The notes below the pieces were generated by a model, which saw only the letters and a list, made by a program, of their open reading frames with translations, did not search any database and had not been told where the DNA came from. A DNA stretch of 64,000 nt from Grammothele lineata (lineage: Eukaryota > Basidiomycota > Agaricomycetes > Polyporales > Polyporaceae), in NCBI GenBank assembly GCA_002150815.3, contig NDFF03000380.1:186001-250000 (forward strand), given 5' to 3'. Made by a program: the position numbers and the translations under genes. Position 1 is the first letter of the stretch. Every line of letters starts with the position of its first letter. This document shows positions 33,766 to 45,634 of the stretch, in pieces.

Positions 33766-34574
33766 GCGGGTCGTCTGTTTGTGGGACTCCGTCGAGGAAT
33801 CTGTCTTGGTTCTTCATGAGGATAGCTATGAATCCTGATGTTTGAGATGTGGTGGTGGTAATGTCATGGACTATGATCTACGGTTAGCTTTCGTACGGTT
33901 CGCGCGCGGCGAGGAAGACATGCGTACCTTGCACAACGCTTGCGGTAGCTCCAAGATTCTGCGTGAAAGATGACGATATGGGGTAACTTACAATGAACCG
34001 TCCAGATCAACGATATGCATGGCATCGTCCATAGGGTGAGGTGTCGGGCGATGTAAATGGTCGGATGACATAGTTGTGGGCGGGCATCTACAGGATTCTT
34101 CCGGGCCAATCGATTCAGGTAGCCTTTCGAGTGTCAGTATGACTACAAGCGAGGCTGACAACGGGTTGAAGGGATGTTACCAATTCTGTAAATGTAGGCG
34201 AAAGGGATGGTGGCCTAGTGAGGATGGGGGCTATGCGTAAGACATCGATGAATCCACCTAAGATCGTTGGAGGCTTACCGTAGCGCTAGGACCCGGGAGG
34301 AGGAAGAATGAGTACGACTCTTCTCTCTCGAAAGCGATGGCGAAGTGTCGGTGGGCATTGCAGGTGAGACCACGCTATGTATGTGTGATCCTTGGTAGCC
34401 TTTTGCCTATGAGTCAGGAGAGTACTGAAGAGGCATATTCTCAAGTCGGGGAGGCTGTCCAGTTTGCACAGTGGGAGAATGAAGTGGAACAAACAGTGAA
34501 TAGTTCGATTGGAGATCTCCGATACAGGAGTACAGGGCACAACAGAACAGTAGTACAGGGGGTACACGCACGTA
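33766..34574. other. Intergenic region between convergent genes
   Basis: About 800 bases with no coding signal. It holds the 3' flanks of the Kre9-like gene (plus) and the UPF0220 gene (minus). Confidence 0.5.
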
Positions 34575-35328
34575 CTAGATCGAAAGGGTGTATTCGTACT
34601 CAGTGCTGACGCTTTGTGAGATCCATAGAACGATCGCAGAGAGCATGAGTGCTACGTTCTGCGACACGTTCGCGTAGCCATAGTAGGTATACTGCTCCGA
34701 GTAGTTGTGGAGGACGTATTTGAGCACCAGGACCGTCTGAGAGTCTTTATCAGCATGGCTCAACATGACCGCACCCTTCGCCCGAGCTCGCCCACAGAAC
34801 CAACGGGTATGTAGGCAGAGTAGGGGAGCTTGGACGATAAGGGGGCTGCAAGGAGCGAACACTTACCACACTGCCCGCAAGACCGCCTGCCATGAGCGCG
34901 AACCCGATAAACAAGAACAGCCGAGCCCGCCACACGGCCCGCGCGTCGCCAAAGTCCTCGTGTCCCTGAACGCGGTCCTTGTCGATGAGGTTGATGACGA
35001 GCATGCCGAGGAGGGAGCAGATGCCCGGGAGCCAGTCGAGGAAGGTGACGTGCACGGGGGGCGGGAGCTGCGGCTCGTCGTACGGCGGGTGGGCGTGGGC
35101 GGAGAGGATGGCGGCGTCGAGGAACGTCCAGTTTGCGAGCGCAAACTATACAAGACGTATAGTTAGCTGATTCTGAATCTGGACGAGAAGTGGGTTTGAA
35201 GGGAAGGTACGCACGAGGCCGCCTGCGAGGTAGATACCCATGGTGCGCCTGTGCTTGCCGAGGGTGAAGTTAGGGAAGGGGTTGATGCAGACCCTGCGGG
35301 GGTCGTAGTTGGAGCGAGGGAGGGCCAT
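34575..35328 (-). CDS. UPF0220 (TMEM50/Vps68-like) membrane protein
   Basis: Three exons (35328-35215, 35145-34867, 34736-34575) encode 184 residues. Four hydrophobic segments are visible: GIYLAGGLFALANWTFLDAA, the stretch around LDWLPGICSLLGMLVINLI, LFLFIGFALMAGGLAGSV, and VALMLSAIVLWISQSV near the C-terminus. Length, segment order and the WTFLDAAILSAH and RLFLFIGFALMAGG motifs fit the UPF0220 family, which includes yeast Vps68, an endosomal/vacuolar protein acting with Vps55. Molecular function is not established. The start ATG at 35328 is the only one that gives the full first segment. Intron phases are all zero. Confidence 0.88.
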
Positions 35329-36255
35329 GGTGTGCAACAATGGGACACTGCTTGCGAGGACGAAGAGGCAAGTAGAACGAGTGTGGAGGAGAGGAGAGTC
35401 CGCGGTGCCGGGTGCCGTCACCGCGCAGGCGGCAGCGGCGCCTCGGCGACGAGCGCGCAGCAACCGGCGCCTGATTTGAAGGCCCACTTCGTGCAACTTG
35501 GTCGTCCACACACCGTAACCTTGCACTCTACCGTGACTCTTTGATTTATCTACCCTTCACTAGGCAATCGAGTCTCAGGATCTCGAAAGCGCTTCTGGAT
35601 GCACCCAGACCCCAGCCGTGCACTTTCTGATGACGAGAACCCAGGGAATAGACGACGCTCTCTAAGTGCTTCGCGGGACCGATTTCAACTGAAGACCTCT
35701 ATGTATGAGAAACCAAACAGCGAGTGTAGACGACCCTATGAGAACTCGACGAGCGGGGTGTCATTCTTTACGGCAGAGTGAAGTACGTTCTTACGCAGCT
35801 ATTGCATCGCTCCGTCTCAACCTTAAATGTTCCAGCGAGTCGCCAATATCGATACGATGCATTCCCCCCACCGTGACAGCAGAACTCCTTCGCACCCACT
35901 TCGACAACGCCCAAACTGCCACGGGCACCATAGCTCCACAAATTCCCGATTTCTGCACCTCGAAGCTTGGCCAGGAATGGGCACGATGACATAGTCAATG
36001 CGTGCAGGACCGAGGTTAGGCTTTACTTTGTGACGCATCTCAAGACGAGGCAATGCCAGTTCGAGTTGTTTACGGGTGCGGTCTCCTGGTCGAATCACCG
36101 TCCGCTTACGTTTCCTCCCGATGCTCATCGCATTATGTGGCTAACCCGCGGTTTTTGCTGTAGTATATATGCTTGAGGCCCAGCGCATATTTCTCTATCT
36201 TCGTACCTCCAGAGGCACATTGATCTCAAGGATACATTTACAGAACCCACACAAG
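35329..36255. other. Divergent intergenic region before the sedolisin gene
   Basis: About 930 bases between the UPF0220 start (minus) and the sedolisin ATG at 36256 (plus). No supported gene; short frames at 35599-35989 look random. It carries the TATA element at 36164-36170. Confidence 0.5.
36164..36170 (+). promoter_or_regulatory. TATA box of the sedolisin gene
   Basis: TATATAT ends 85 bases before the start codon at 36256. It is the only AT-rich core element in this stretch. Confidence 0.55.
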
Positions 36256-38749
36256 ATGCTCCCATCCTTCTGCCGTCTCCTCGGCGTCGCGGCTCTCGCG
36301 CTTTCCGTGGAACTAGTCACTGCGTCTCCCTTCTCTCGGCGCGTTGTGCACGAGCGACGCGACACGACGCCGCATGGCTGGTCCCTTCACCGACGCGCCG
36401 ACCTCGACCTCCACATCCCGTTCTCCTTCGCACTCGCTCAATCAAATGTCCACGATCTCGACTCCTACCTGTACGACATCGCCCATCCCGCCTCACCCAA
36501 CTACGGGAAGCACTGGTCCCCCGCGCGTATCGCCGAGACGTTCCGCCCTACGGAGGAGACGGTCGACGCTGTGCGCGCGTGGCTACACTCCGAGGGTGTC
36601 GACCCGGCCCGCGCGCGGCTCAGCAAAGACGGAGGATACGTCAACGTAGAGATGAGCGTCGCGGAGGCGGAGGCTATGCTCGAAACGGAGTACTACGTGT
36701 ACGCCCACCAAGATGGAGCGACTCACGTTGCGTGTGGGGATGCGTACCACCTCCCAGAGCATATCACGAAGCACGTCGACACTGTCTGGCCCACCGTCCA
36801 GTTCACTCCCATTCAGAAGAGAGTGAAGCCGAAGCGTGCCGAAGATATCAGCGATGCGTTCCAGCCCTCTTTGCTTGGCCGTGACTTCACGCTGGTTTGT
36901 ATGATCTCTTCCCTGCTTCTCCACAAAGCGCTGAGTTACAATGTTGCAGTCGGCTCGAGACGGTATGCTTTCACGTTGTGACCAAAACATGACGCTCGAT
37001 TGTCTTCGGGCCCTGTACAACTTCGACTCGAACGACACGACCAACTCGGCTCCGAACAATTCGATCGGCGTCGGTACGTATTTGCGACATTTATGATCCA
37101 AACACGTCGATTGACAGCGCTTCTTGTAGTGGAATTTGGACACGTCGTGTTGCATGATGATGACCTCGATGTATTCTTCAAGCAGTACGACCCCTCGCAA
37201 GTCGGGGAACGGCCGACATTCGTCGGGATCGACGGTGGTAGGCCGCTCGCTCTGTTTCCCTCTATGGGATTTCATCTATGCTTGCCCAGGCATCAACAAC
37301 CAGTCTACTGTGAACGCTACCCTGAATGTTGAGCCCAGCCTGGACTTCCAGTACGTAATGGGCATCGTAGGAAAGAACGCAACAGTGTTTGAGTTCCAGG
37401 TTACCAATCTCGGTACGTTCATGGCCTACGTTTTTGTTCTGTGAATTCACCAACCTGCGTCAGGTCCGCTGGACGTTGCCACCTACTTACCATTCGACCT
37501 CCTTCTGAATGCATTCGATGGAAGCTACTGCACGTTTGAGGGAGGAGACCCTTCTCAACTGTCTCAATTCAACGGCAATGGTGAGCCGAGGCGAGCACTC
37601 AACCGATAATGTTATATTAATTGACCTTTCTTTGACAGAATCGTGCGGAACAGTGCCCCGCCCAAATGTTGTCTCAATCTCATGGGCGGAGCCCGAGGCT
37701 TTGCTTGGGGCCTTCGTATCGCAGAGGCAATGCGTCGAATTTGGCAAGGTAAGTCCTCATCCCCCATCCACATGTGGGACCTCTGGGGAATACTCACTCG
37801 AACTGTTTCCCTCAAGCTGTCTCTCGCGGGCATGACGTTTTTGCAAAGTTCCGGCGACAGCGGTGTCGCTGTGAGCAACGTCGGTACTTGTCTCGACAGC
37901 TCTGGAAATCTCTCGGAGAGCGGCCAGACGTTCGTACCCAACTTCGGCGTCTCATGCCCGTATGTCACTGCGGTTGGCGCGACACAAGTTATGATCGGAG
38001 CCTCGGTAGGTCGAAGCTGATCTCAGTTCACTCTATGATACTCATGGATCTCAATATCTATCAACCTCTATCAGGTGACAGATTCCAATCCTGAGGAGGC
38101 CGCGAGTCAAGTAATCGGTGGAAGCCCCTTCAAGTCTGGAGGTGGTTTCTCCAACTTCATCCCACGCCCGTCTTTCCAAGACGCTGCAGTTCAGCACTAC
38201 ATTGACAATTTCACGGGAAATCTTTCCGACACCACCTTCAACCGCTCTGGCCGAGCCTACCCAGACGTTTCGGCGAATGGGTACGTACTTAGCTCTCGAT
38301 GTTGCCCCGTTTACGGGGATCTTTGTGTGCGTTCGACCCTCGCTGACGGCCATTTCATGGCACAGGGTCAACTACACCGTGGCAATCGACGGGGTATTGC
38401 AGCCCGTGTCCGGAACGTCCGCCTCTGCTCCGACATTCGCGGCGCTACTGAACGCCGTGAACGACGCGCGACTTGCAGCGGGCAAATCCCCAGTCGGGTG
38501 GATCAACCCCGCGGTACGTGTCGTCCACTTAACAGCCACACCTTTCTGAACCTCGTAAACTGACGATTGGAACCTCAGTTGTATTCGGATGCGTTCAAGG
38601 ACGTATTCCACGACATCACCAAGGGAGACAATGCCGCGTGCGGAAACGGAACGCTGGGCTTCAACGCTGCGCCAGGCTGGGACCCTGTGACGGGTCTAGG
38701 CACACCGAACTTCAAGAAGCTTCGTGCTGCGTTCATGGCTTTGCCGTGA
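36256..38749 (+). CDS. Secreted sedolisin (S53 tripeptidyl-peptidase-like protease)
   Basis: An acid serine-carboxyl peptidase made as a zymogen. A signal peptide (MLPSFCRLLGVAALALSVEL and on) precedes a pro-kumamolisin activation domain (roughly residues 30-200, with HPASPNYGKHWSPARIAETF). The catalytic domain shows the Glu/Asp pair in NVEPSLDFQY, with the E-x3-D spacing of the family. It also shows the oxyanion Asp in SSGDSGVA, the nucleophile in SGTSASAPTFAAL, and the C-terminal calcium site DITKGDNAACG with GWDPVTGLG. All catalytic residues are present. At least eight short introns interrupt the gene. The last exon ends at TGA 38747-38749. Likely role: extracellular release of tripeptides during protein degradation. 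Some junctions around 36895-37070 were not fully resolved. Confidence 0.93.
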
Positions 38750-39418
38750 TAACACTGTACTGTGCTTTCACTTAGCAAATTGTTGCCGCCACATTGCGGA
38801 CAACTTACTATTTATCTAAGTCCAACGAGTTCTTGTAGCGGTGGCAGCGCTAGTATTGTAACGATAAATTGGGGATGGGCTCTCAACGTTGAATTTGAAT
38901 CATTATGATTTAGGAGCAGTAGCAGTGTCGCCATTTCCTGGAACTACTCAGGAATACCTGTTTCTAGCAGCATAAATGACTCAAATCTCAATAGCTGGAG
39001 CAGAGTACATCATGATCAACCGCCTTGAGGTCTCAAGTCACTCGCCATCCCGGCGCGCGCTCAGGCTGCCGAGAGCGCCGTGACATGACGCGTTTCTCCC
39101 GTGACGCACCTTCGTTCGTGTGACTCAACGCGACGTGCCGGGGAGCTCATTCCTCGTTCCTCCTCCCTCCTCCCAGTCCCCCTTCGCGTGGACAAGATTG
39201 TTTTATCATCTCAGCCAATCTTTTGCTCACCACGGCACTCAACGTTCTCCCCAGCATCACATGCCCCTCGATCAGTCCCCGTCAATCCGGTCCGGGGCCC
39301 GAACTTCACCGAACGGGCCGCCCTTCCCGGGCGGAGGAGTTCTGCTATAAAGGCGGCCCCGCCGAGGAAAGGATCCCCCATCCCCATATCTCCCTCGTAA
39401 CCTGCACACGATATCACC
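38750..39418. other. Intergenic region before the aldo-keto reductase gene
   Basis: About 670 bases with no gene. It contains the TATA box at 39346-39351. Frames at 39101-39459 overlap the promoter and first exon and look non-coding. Confidence 0.5.
39346..39351 (+). promoter_or_regulatory. TATA box of the aldo-keto reductase gene
   Basis: TATAAA sits 68-73 bases before the ATG at 39419 in an otherwise GC-rich stretch, the standard spacing. Confidence 0.65.
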
Positions 39419-40774
39419 ATGGTCGACTGCCCCAAGGTCAAGCTCAACAGCGGCTATGAGATGCCCATCATCGGTCTCGGTGCGTTCAGCGGTCGCCGTT
39501 GGTGTAGCGTACGAATGTATCGACGCTCATCGCCTGCCTTGTCCACCCCCAGGCACATGGCAAGCCCCGGCTGAGGAGGTTACCAACGCGGTCGAGTACG
39601 CCCTCAAGGAAGCTGGCTACCGTCACGTCGACTGTGCCGCGTCCGTCTCTTCCTCCTCTGTCCATACGGGTCGGGCCACTCACGCCTATCCATGACGCAG
39701 CGCCTACGGGAACGAGAAGGACGTCGGAGAAGGCATTCGCAGATCGGGCGTCCCACGCTCCGAGATTTTCGTGCGTCGTACTGCAACGTTCGATGGAACG
39801 TGCTACTGACGCGTATGCGTGGCAGCTCACGAGCAAGATCTGGCCGATCAACCTGCACCAGGTCGAGAAGGCGCTCGACGAGTCGCTCGAGAAGCTCGGG
39901 ACTGACTACCTTGACTGTGAGTCCCTCTGTCCCCACATATACCATTCTCGTTCCGGGCACTCCTACGTACAAGCTCCCTCCTTTGATGAAGTGCGTATGC
40001 TTACACTGCGCTCTCGCTAGTGTACCTCATCCACTGGCCGGTCCACCTGAACCCGAAGGGCAACCACCACTTCATTCCGACGCTCTCGAATGGCCACCGC
40101 GACGTCGTGCGCGACTGGCCGCTTCGCGACACATGGAAGCAGATGGAGGAGATGGTGAAGAAGGGCAAGGTCCGCTCCATCGGCGTGTCCAACACCTCTC
40201 AGCGCGTGCTCGAGGAGGAGATCCTCCCCTTCGCGACGATCCCACCCGCGGTCGACCAGGTGTGTGCGATTCATGCAATCTGCTCGCGCGTATCTTGACA
40301 TCCTCTCCCTTCATACAGTGCGAGATTCACGTATACAACCCCCAACATAAATTCGTCGCCTACCTCAACTCCAAGGGCATCGTCCCCCAGGCATACTCGC
40401 CCCTCGGCTCCGCCGGCTCCCCGCTCCTCAAGGACGAGACCGCCGCGGCGATCGCGTCCGCGCACGGCCTGCAGCCCGCAGACGTGCTCATCGGCTACCT
40501 CGTAGCTAAGGGCATCGTCACGCTCGCGAAGAGCGTCAACCCGGACCGCATCAAGCAGAACCTCGTTGGGGCGCTCGCTGCGGCGAAGACGCTCACGCCT
40601 GAGGACATTGCGAAGCTAGACGCGCTTGCAGAGGGCGGGAAGCAGACAAGGTGCGTACACGCATGGAGTTCCCTATGAACGTTTACTGACGACACCCGTG
40701 TAGGCTCATCCAGCCTCCTTGGGGTGTGGACTTTGGGTTCGACCACTGGCCCGTCAAGTTCGCGGTGCTGTGAG
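39419..40774 (+). CDS. Aldo-keto reductase (GCY1/xylose-reductase-like)
   Basis: NAD(P)H-dependent reductase of small aldehydes and ketoses, TIM-barrel fold, probably cytosolic. All four catalytic residues are visible: Asp in HVDCAAAYGNE, Tyr in the same motif, Lys in LTSKIWP and His in LIHWPVHLNP. Later motifs KVRSIGVSNTS, QAYSPLGS and the cofactor segment KSVNPDRIKQNL are present. Exon 1 (39419-39479) splices at 39553 to restore GLGTWQ. The next intron starts after GACTGTGCCGC and ends at the CAG before CGCCTACGGG. The gene has about six introns. It ends FAVL and TGA at 40772-40774. Length near 320 residues is typical of the family. The exact substrate (glycerol, xylose, arabinose or a xenobiotic) cannot be deduced. 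Confidence 0.93.
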
Positions 40775-42259
40775 TCCGTCGACGGTAATTACGAGTATAA
40801 CAGTAGAATTGCTGCAGTCATAAAGACAGTGTACCATCACTATCCGTCACCGAACGGTCGCGTGCCCTCCAGCGTGATGCCACGACTCCCCCAAGAAGTC
40901 AGGGCGACACTGGACGTCAATGGTGAGATCTTGCTCTGCAGCTCTCCGCGCTTCCCGTGCGCTCGTAGAGATCCCTGTGCCCGCCTCCTTAGTGCGGCAG
41001 AGGTCGCTGTCGTGGCCGGGTTCAGCGCCGCGGCGACAACTTGAGTTGTCTTTGACATCGCGCGAGCTTCTCTGTTCGCAGGAACCTACCATTTCCCCTC
41101 CGTGTCCGGTCTCTTGAATCATTCCCCGCTCACGGAAACAGCTCTCACTTCTCGACGAAACTTGGGCATGTAACATGGTACGTGTCTATCTGCATCGCCC
41201 CTCTTTCGCGAGCTCACTCCGGAATGTGCTCTAGATGGGTATGTGCCCCATGTGACGCGCATGCGAGTAATGAATGCCTCGCATACCGTTTCGTCATCTC
41301 GTTCCTCGTTCTTTGGGGGATATACCGGAAGCTAGCAGCGAGAAATCGGTCCGTCCCACATAGCGCGTGAGGGTCCAAAGCCACCGTGCGAAGCCTCGCG
41401 CGGTCTCGTGGTGCCGCCCGAGATGCCCGAGGACGACCGCACTGCGCTCTACGCCGCCTTTGGTACACCTGATTGTCGTCAACTTCTTGAAAGTAAATAC
41501 TCGCGATGCGAGGAGCGTACATATGCATTCATGAGAGTACGAGAATACGGTCAAAGGTATGCGGTATGCTCGGCGAACTTCGTGTATCGTAGCACGCAGA
41601 GAAACCGGACGGACGCTAGACGGAGTACGAGGATATGAACAACGCGGTGGAAAAGCATGGACGAGGTGCAGTATCGTGTATGACTGCAAGAGGTTGGGGA
41701 ATCGAGAGGGATGGGGCATACGTAGGAATAGGAAAGATCTGCGCGTGGTATAGATAGGCGGAACGGGGGTGCTATGGGGAACCGAGGACGCGGAACGGGT
41801 CGACGAACGTAGTGCGTATCTAGGAGGCGCTGTGAATGGCGTGCATGAGGAATTATTGAACAGAGGAAGGGTAGATAGTCGAGTTGAAGTTCCTCGTTAT
41901 ATGGCGAGCGCTCTAGCCTCTCCTGGTCTGCCGCCACGGTCATTGGACACTGTCTGAAGACGTCTTGCGAGCGTGGTCAGCTCTACGCCTCCGTGCCAAG
42001 TAAGTCCACGTTGGGGATAGATGAGACGTCTAGGACGTGTTCACTGAGGACCTCTGATAAGATGACGGTCGTGGACATGACTGAGGGGACAAGGTATTGG
42101 GGAGAGGTATGCACTGGGGACGACATTTGGAAGCTGAGGAGTTGGACCGTGGCGAGGCGCATGGCGTAAAGAAATCATTGCTGGGAGAATTATGATCGAG
42201 GGTAGATTATCTGGAAAGAACGGAGTTGTACCAGCCGAGCAGAAGATTGAACCGCGGCC
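40775..42259. other. Intergenic region between convergent genes
   Basis: About 1.5 kb without a coding signal; frames up to 141 codons (41294-41719 minus) lack splice context or recognisable motifs. Confidence 0.5.
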
Positions 42260-43323
42260 TCAACCCTGAACGTCTGCGCCAATATCGATCGACGAGCGAG
42301 GAAGAGGGGTCGGAGGTAGGAGCGTAAACTTCAGCCCTGGCGGGAACGAAAGTGGCAGGCTGGTCCTACGTCGCAGGGCTATCGGTCGCGCCAGACTGTC
42401 AGGCGCACTCACACGAATGTCGGTAGAGGTAGTAGTAGGAGGCGGGAGGCTCTGAGAGCGCTTGACGCGATTGGGAAACGGTCCTAGAGTCGCATTCGAG
42501 ATGAATACGCGCCGCACAGAAGTAGATGATTACATACGTACCTGCAGCGAGAAATTGTCGTGTCCGTTCGCTCGCCTTTGGAAGCGAAGTAGCGTCGCGC
42601 AGGCGATATTTTGGATATGGAGGGAACTTTGATTTGAGCTGGACAAGGATATCTCTGCATTTACAGAGATCAGGCTCATCGTATGTTGCGTGCTCCCAGT
42701 CACCCTTATCCACGAGGCGCGCAAACGTGTTTTCCAGAGTTTCCACAAATGTGGGTGTGAGCAGACCATTCTTTGGCTCGATGCCCACAATGATTGCTTC
42801 TAGGATGGTCCGGTAGAGAAACGGTACCACTGGCAATGACAATCTTCGTTCCGGAGAGTTAATTTTGAGATCCCATAATAGACATGTGATGGATTTGAGT
42901 GCATGACGGATCAATAAGCGCACGTTGGAGAAGGACGTGTCGTCACTGTAGCTATCGGGGAGAGCCGAATTGCCAAGGAAGAAACTTATCGCCTTGATTT
43001 CCAAGGTGATGTAATATAAGTCTCGTGCTAGTACGAAGTCTTTCAGTCCGAAAACATCAGAGGTCGCTGAGATTCTAAAAACTTCGTTTTGCACAGCATA
43101 TTGAAGCCTGTGTGCAACAGCAGCGGCAACTTGTATCTCCCTTGTCAATGCATTGCTGCTACAGTACTCATAAATTTAGTGAGACGCACCTATGTTCAGA
43201 GTATCCCGGCGTTTGATGGTCGGTATCCTGATCTGAGTTTTTAAGTCGAGGAGCCCATAGAAGCGCTATCCGTCAACGATGATAGCAAAATTGTGCCCGT
43301 TTACCGCACCCGGAGTTGGACAT
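42260..43323 (-). CDS. Unknown protein, four exons, 299 residues
   Basis: I do not recognise the family. Exons 43323-43305, 43232-43190, 43155-42542 and 42483-42260 join in consistent phase through introns of 72, 34 and 58 nt, each with GT and AG ends. The product starts MSNSGCDQDTDHQTPGYSEH. Its middle is a mostly helical region with several hydrophobic stretches (for example VLARDLYYITLEIKAISFFL, then ALKSITCLLWDL) that look like amphipathic helices rather than clear membrane spans. The last 75 residues are Pro/Ser/Arg-rich and probably disordered. There is no signal peptide. The 34-nt second intron is short and is the weakest junction. Base composition is AT-richer than in neighbouring genes, which may mean lower expression or a young gene. 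Confidence 0.6.
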
Positions 43324-43414
43324 CAGGCGGGCAACTTGGCAAGGCGCTACGCACCCCGACCTAGCACACACCTGTCACCAACACATTGAAGGTCGACGCC
43401 GCATGTACTCATTC

Positions 43415-44260
43415 TCAATGACCCCGAGTATGCAGTTCTCGACGAGCCCTGCCGGGTACGCCGGGTGCGCCCTGGCTACCAGGCGCGGTGTGACGGGTCG
43501 AGCTACGTATTTTTCTGCAATTCAGTAAAATGATAGGACGAGATGACGTGACATACAGACGGAAATCACGGTGAAGAGCGCCTCGATACTTGACTGATGT
43601 CAAAAGATCACCTTGCGCTGCCAGTGCGGCTATGATGAATTGGTGTGCTCAGCGGACAGACGTATTGACCAGAGTTGTAGAGGCGTAGTAGTTGCAGAAG
43701 ATCAAAATTCACGACTCACCTGCAAGGTGCGATACGCATCCTGATGAATACCTTCTTTCGGAGACGAAAAAGCGGTGTATATAAGCCATTTGCGGATACC
43801 GAAATTTGAGATGAAAGATCCCTTGTGTCTGTCTGTTACAACGATATACCATCAAAATAGTACCTGAGTACTCGGATTTGACGTTTCAAACAGATTTGGG
43901 CTCTCCTATTATGAGCGGCATAAGTACGGCTCGCGATCCACGACTGACGAGTCAGAGAAGAACTTACATTGCATGGGATGTAACCTTGCTAACTGGATAT
44001 CGGCGCAAATTTCTCGACATCCTCTGTTGCGTGCATCGCGCGTACGTCAGTCGTCTTGCTACCCAACTAACGTGATGATCATGCAAGCTATACAAGCTAT
44101 ACGGTATGCCCACTACTCGCACTTTCTCCTATAGCACGACATTTTCAGTAATTCTCGCTTTTACTTCTTCATGCGTGCATTTTGACTCACCGATCAAACT
44201 AATCGCCGACGAGTCGAACTGGTGGCCGACCGAAAGTACTCTCCAATCAAAATCTCAGAG
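43415..44260 (-). CDS. Possible intron-dense gene, very tentative
   Basis: Several short open segments on the minus strand connect in phase through GT-AG gaps, including gaps at about 44194-44128, 43974-43912 and 43735-43650. The joined reading contains GLYTPLFRLRKKVFIRMRIA and ends at a TGA near 43415. I have no start codon, no known domain, and one required intron would be only 31 nt. The opposite strand is also open in places (44106-44330). It may be a degenerate gene or chance. Confidence 0.18.
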
Positions 44261-45634
44261 TTTGAGTCACCATGAGGTGATGCCATATGCGAAGGCTAGT
44301 AGAGGCGCTTCCAAAAGCCTGCATGTATGAGCGCGAACTCAGGCGCCACCAGAATCTGCGAAGGAGTACCTCTGGAAGCCGAATGACACAGAACAGGAGT
44401 CCAGGACGATAAGGGCACGAGCGAAGAAGCGGTCACAGTGAACGGAGCCGCGCCGGTCAGTTTCGGCGTCTCACTGAGACCGCCGGTAATCGGCTGCGCC
44501 CGGCCCGATACTCCACGTGCCACTATCGCTAGTGACGTACCGTTGAATTTGAGGGTCGCGCTGTTGGCAAAAATGTTGCCTCTCCCCGTCTACATCTCTG
44601 CACATCGCTGTCATGTTTCAACCCTCTCTGAGCCGAGCTGCTCGTGCATGTATGCGCCCCCTCGAACCTCGGACGTATGTCACGTATGAAGCCGAAGACC
44701 AGTATTCTTCGAGTTCATGCTCGTAAATGCCCCATACGCCGGTACGAGCGCGCTGCAACATACGTGTATGGGTGCACAACAGCGATGTTGAGCTGTTACG
44801 CTCCTGATTTTTCCAGGTACGCCACCTGGGTGGGCGCATACTCTGTGGGCGCATCATCAACGGATCCGAGCCTTGACCGTGTGGCCAGCGAAACTGTGTA
44901 CACCGCTCATGGAACGTCTCGCTTGAACATCAATTTGACGGATGTAGATACCCACAGATCGCCGCTACCATCGGGCTCTGCTTTCCACAGCCCTTGCTAC
45001 TGGCCAGCATTCGAATTGATTTTGCCAAGAGAGCGCTCACTCGGCGCGCGTTCGTTGCAGCCGCCGCTCGCACCGCCCTTTCCACCCTGCGTTGTTGTGC
45101 ATAGGGTGGGGAGGTGTGTATCCTTTCATCGGTATTTGCCTACTACTGTGTGTGTTTGTATGTCACTGATTCTCGTTCATGCGCTGCTTCAGATAGATTT
45201 ACTCAGATAGATTTACATTCTCTCAGAAATCGAACGCAGACCCAGCGTTGACGTAACGTGTTCGCGCGAGACGAGAGCTGGTGTAGGCCACCTACGACAT
45301 GGAAAATCGATGCGCGCACCTGAGCTCTCCGCGCCCTGGGCATTGAGACGCCAACGCTCGATACCGCCGCTCGCCGCTCAGGGTACCGCAGATCAAGCCG
45401 ACCACTGTAAGATCATGCTTGCGCGCGCGGGGCGCCAACTACCGTCGCTGGCGGGCTTGAGGTGCAGCAGTATTTAAGCACCTGGAAAGACGAGGGAGGG
45501 TCTTCACGGGTCCTGGTGATTCCTCCTTCGTTCTTCGCTCGCCTTCGCCTTCTTACTGCGTCTATCGCGCCCCTCTCCTCCTTCCTTCGACGAACTTCAC
45601 GTTCTTACATTCGTCTTAACGAGTACTCAACGCC
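44261..45634. other. Upstream region of the DUF7223-like gene
   Basis: A 188-codon plus-strand frame at 44644-45210 has no recognisable motif and no TATA context, so I leave it uncalled. The right end, 45471-45634, is the core promoter and CT-rich leader of the gene at 45635. Confidence 0.4.
45471..45477 (+). promoter_or_regulatory. TATA-like element of the DUF7223-like gene
   Basis: TATTTAA lies about 160 bases before the start at 45635. It is followed by a pyrimidine-rich leader (about 45525-45600), as in the large WSC gene. Confidence 0.45.

Noticed and set aside
36583..37275. 230-codon minus-strand frame
   Set aside because: Antisense to the sedolisin gene, whose catalytic motifs establish the plus strand as coding.
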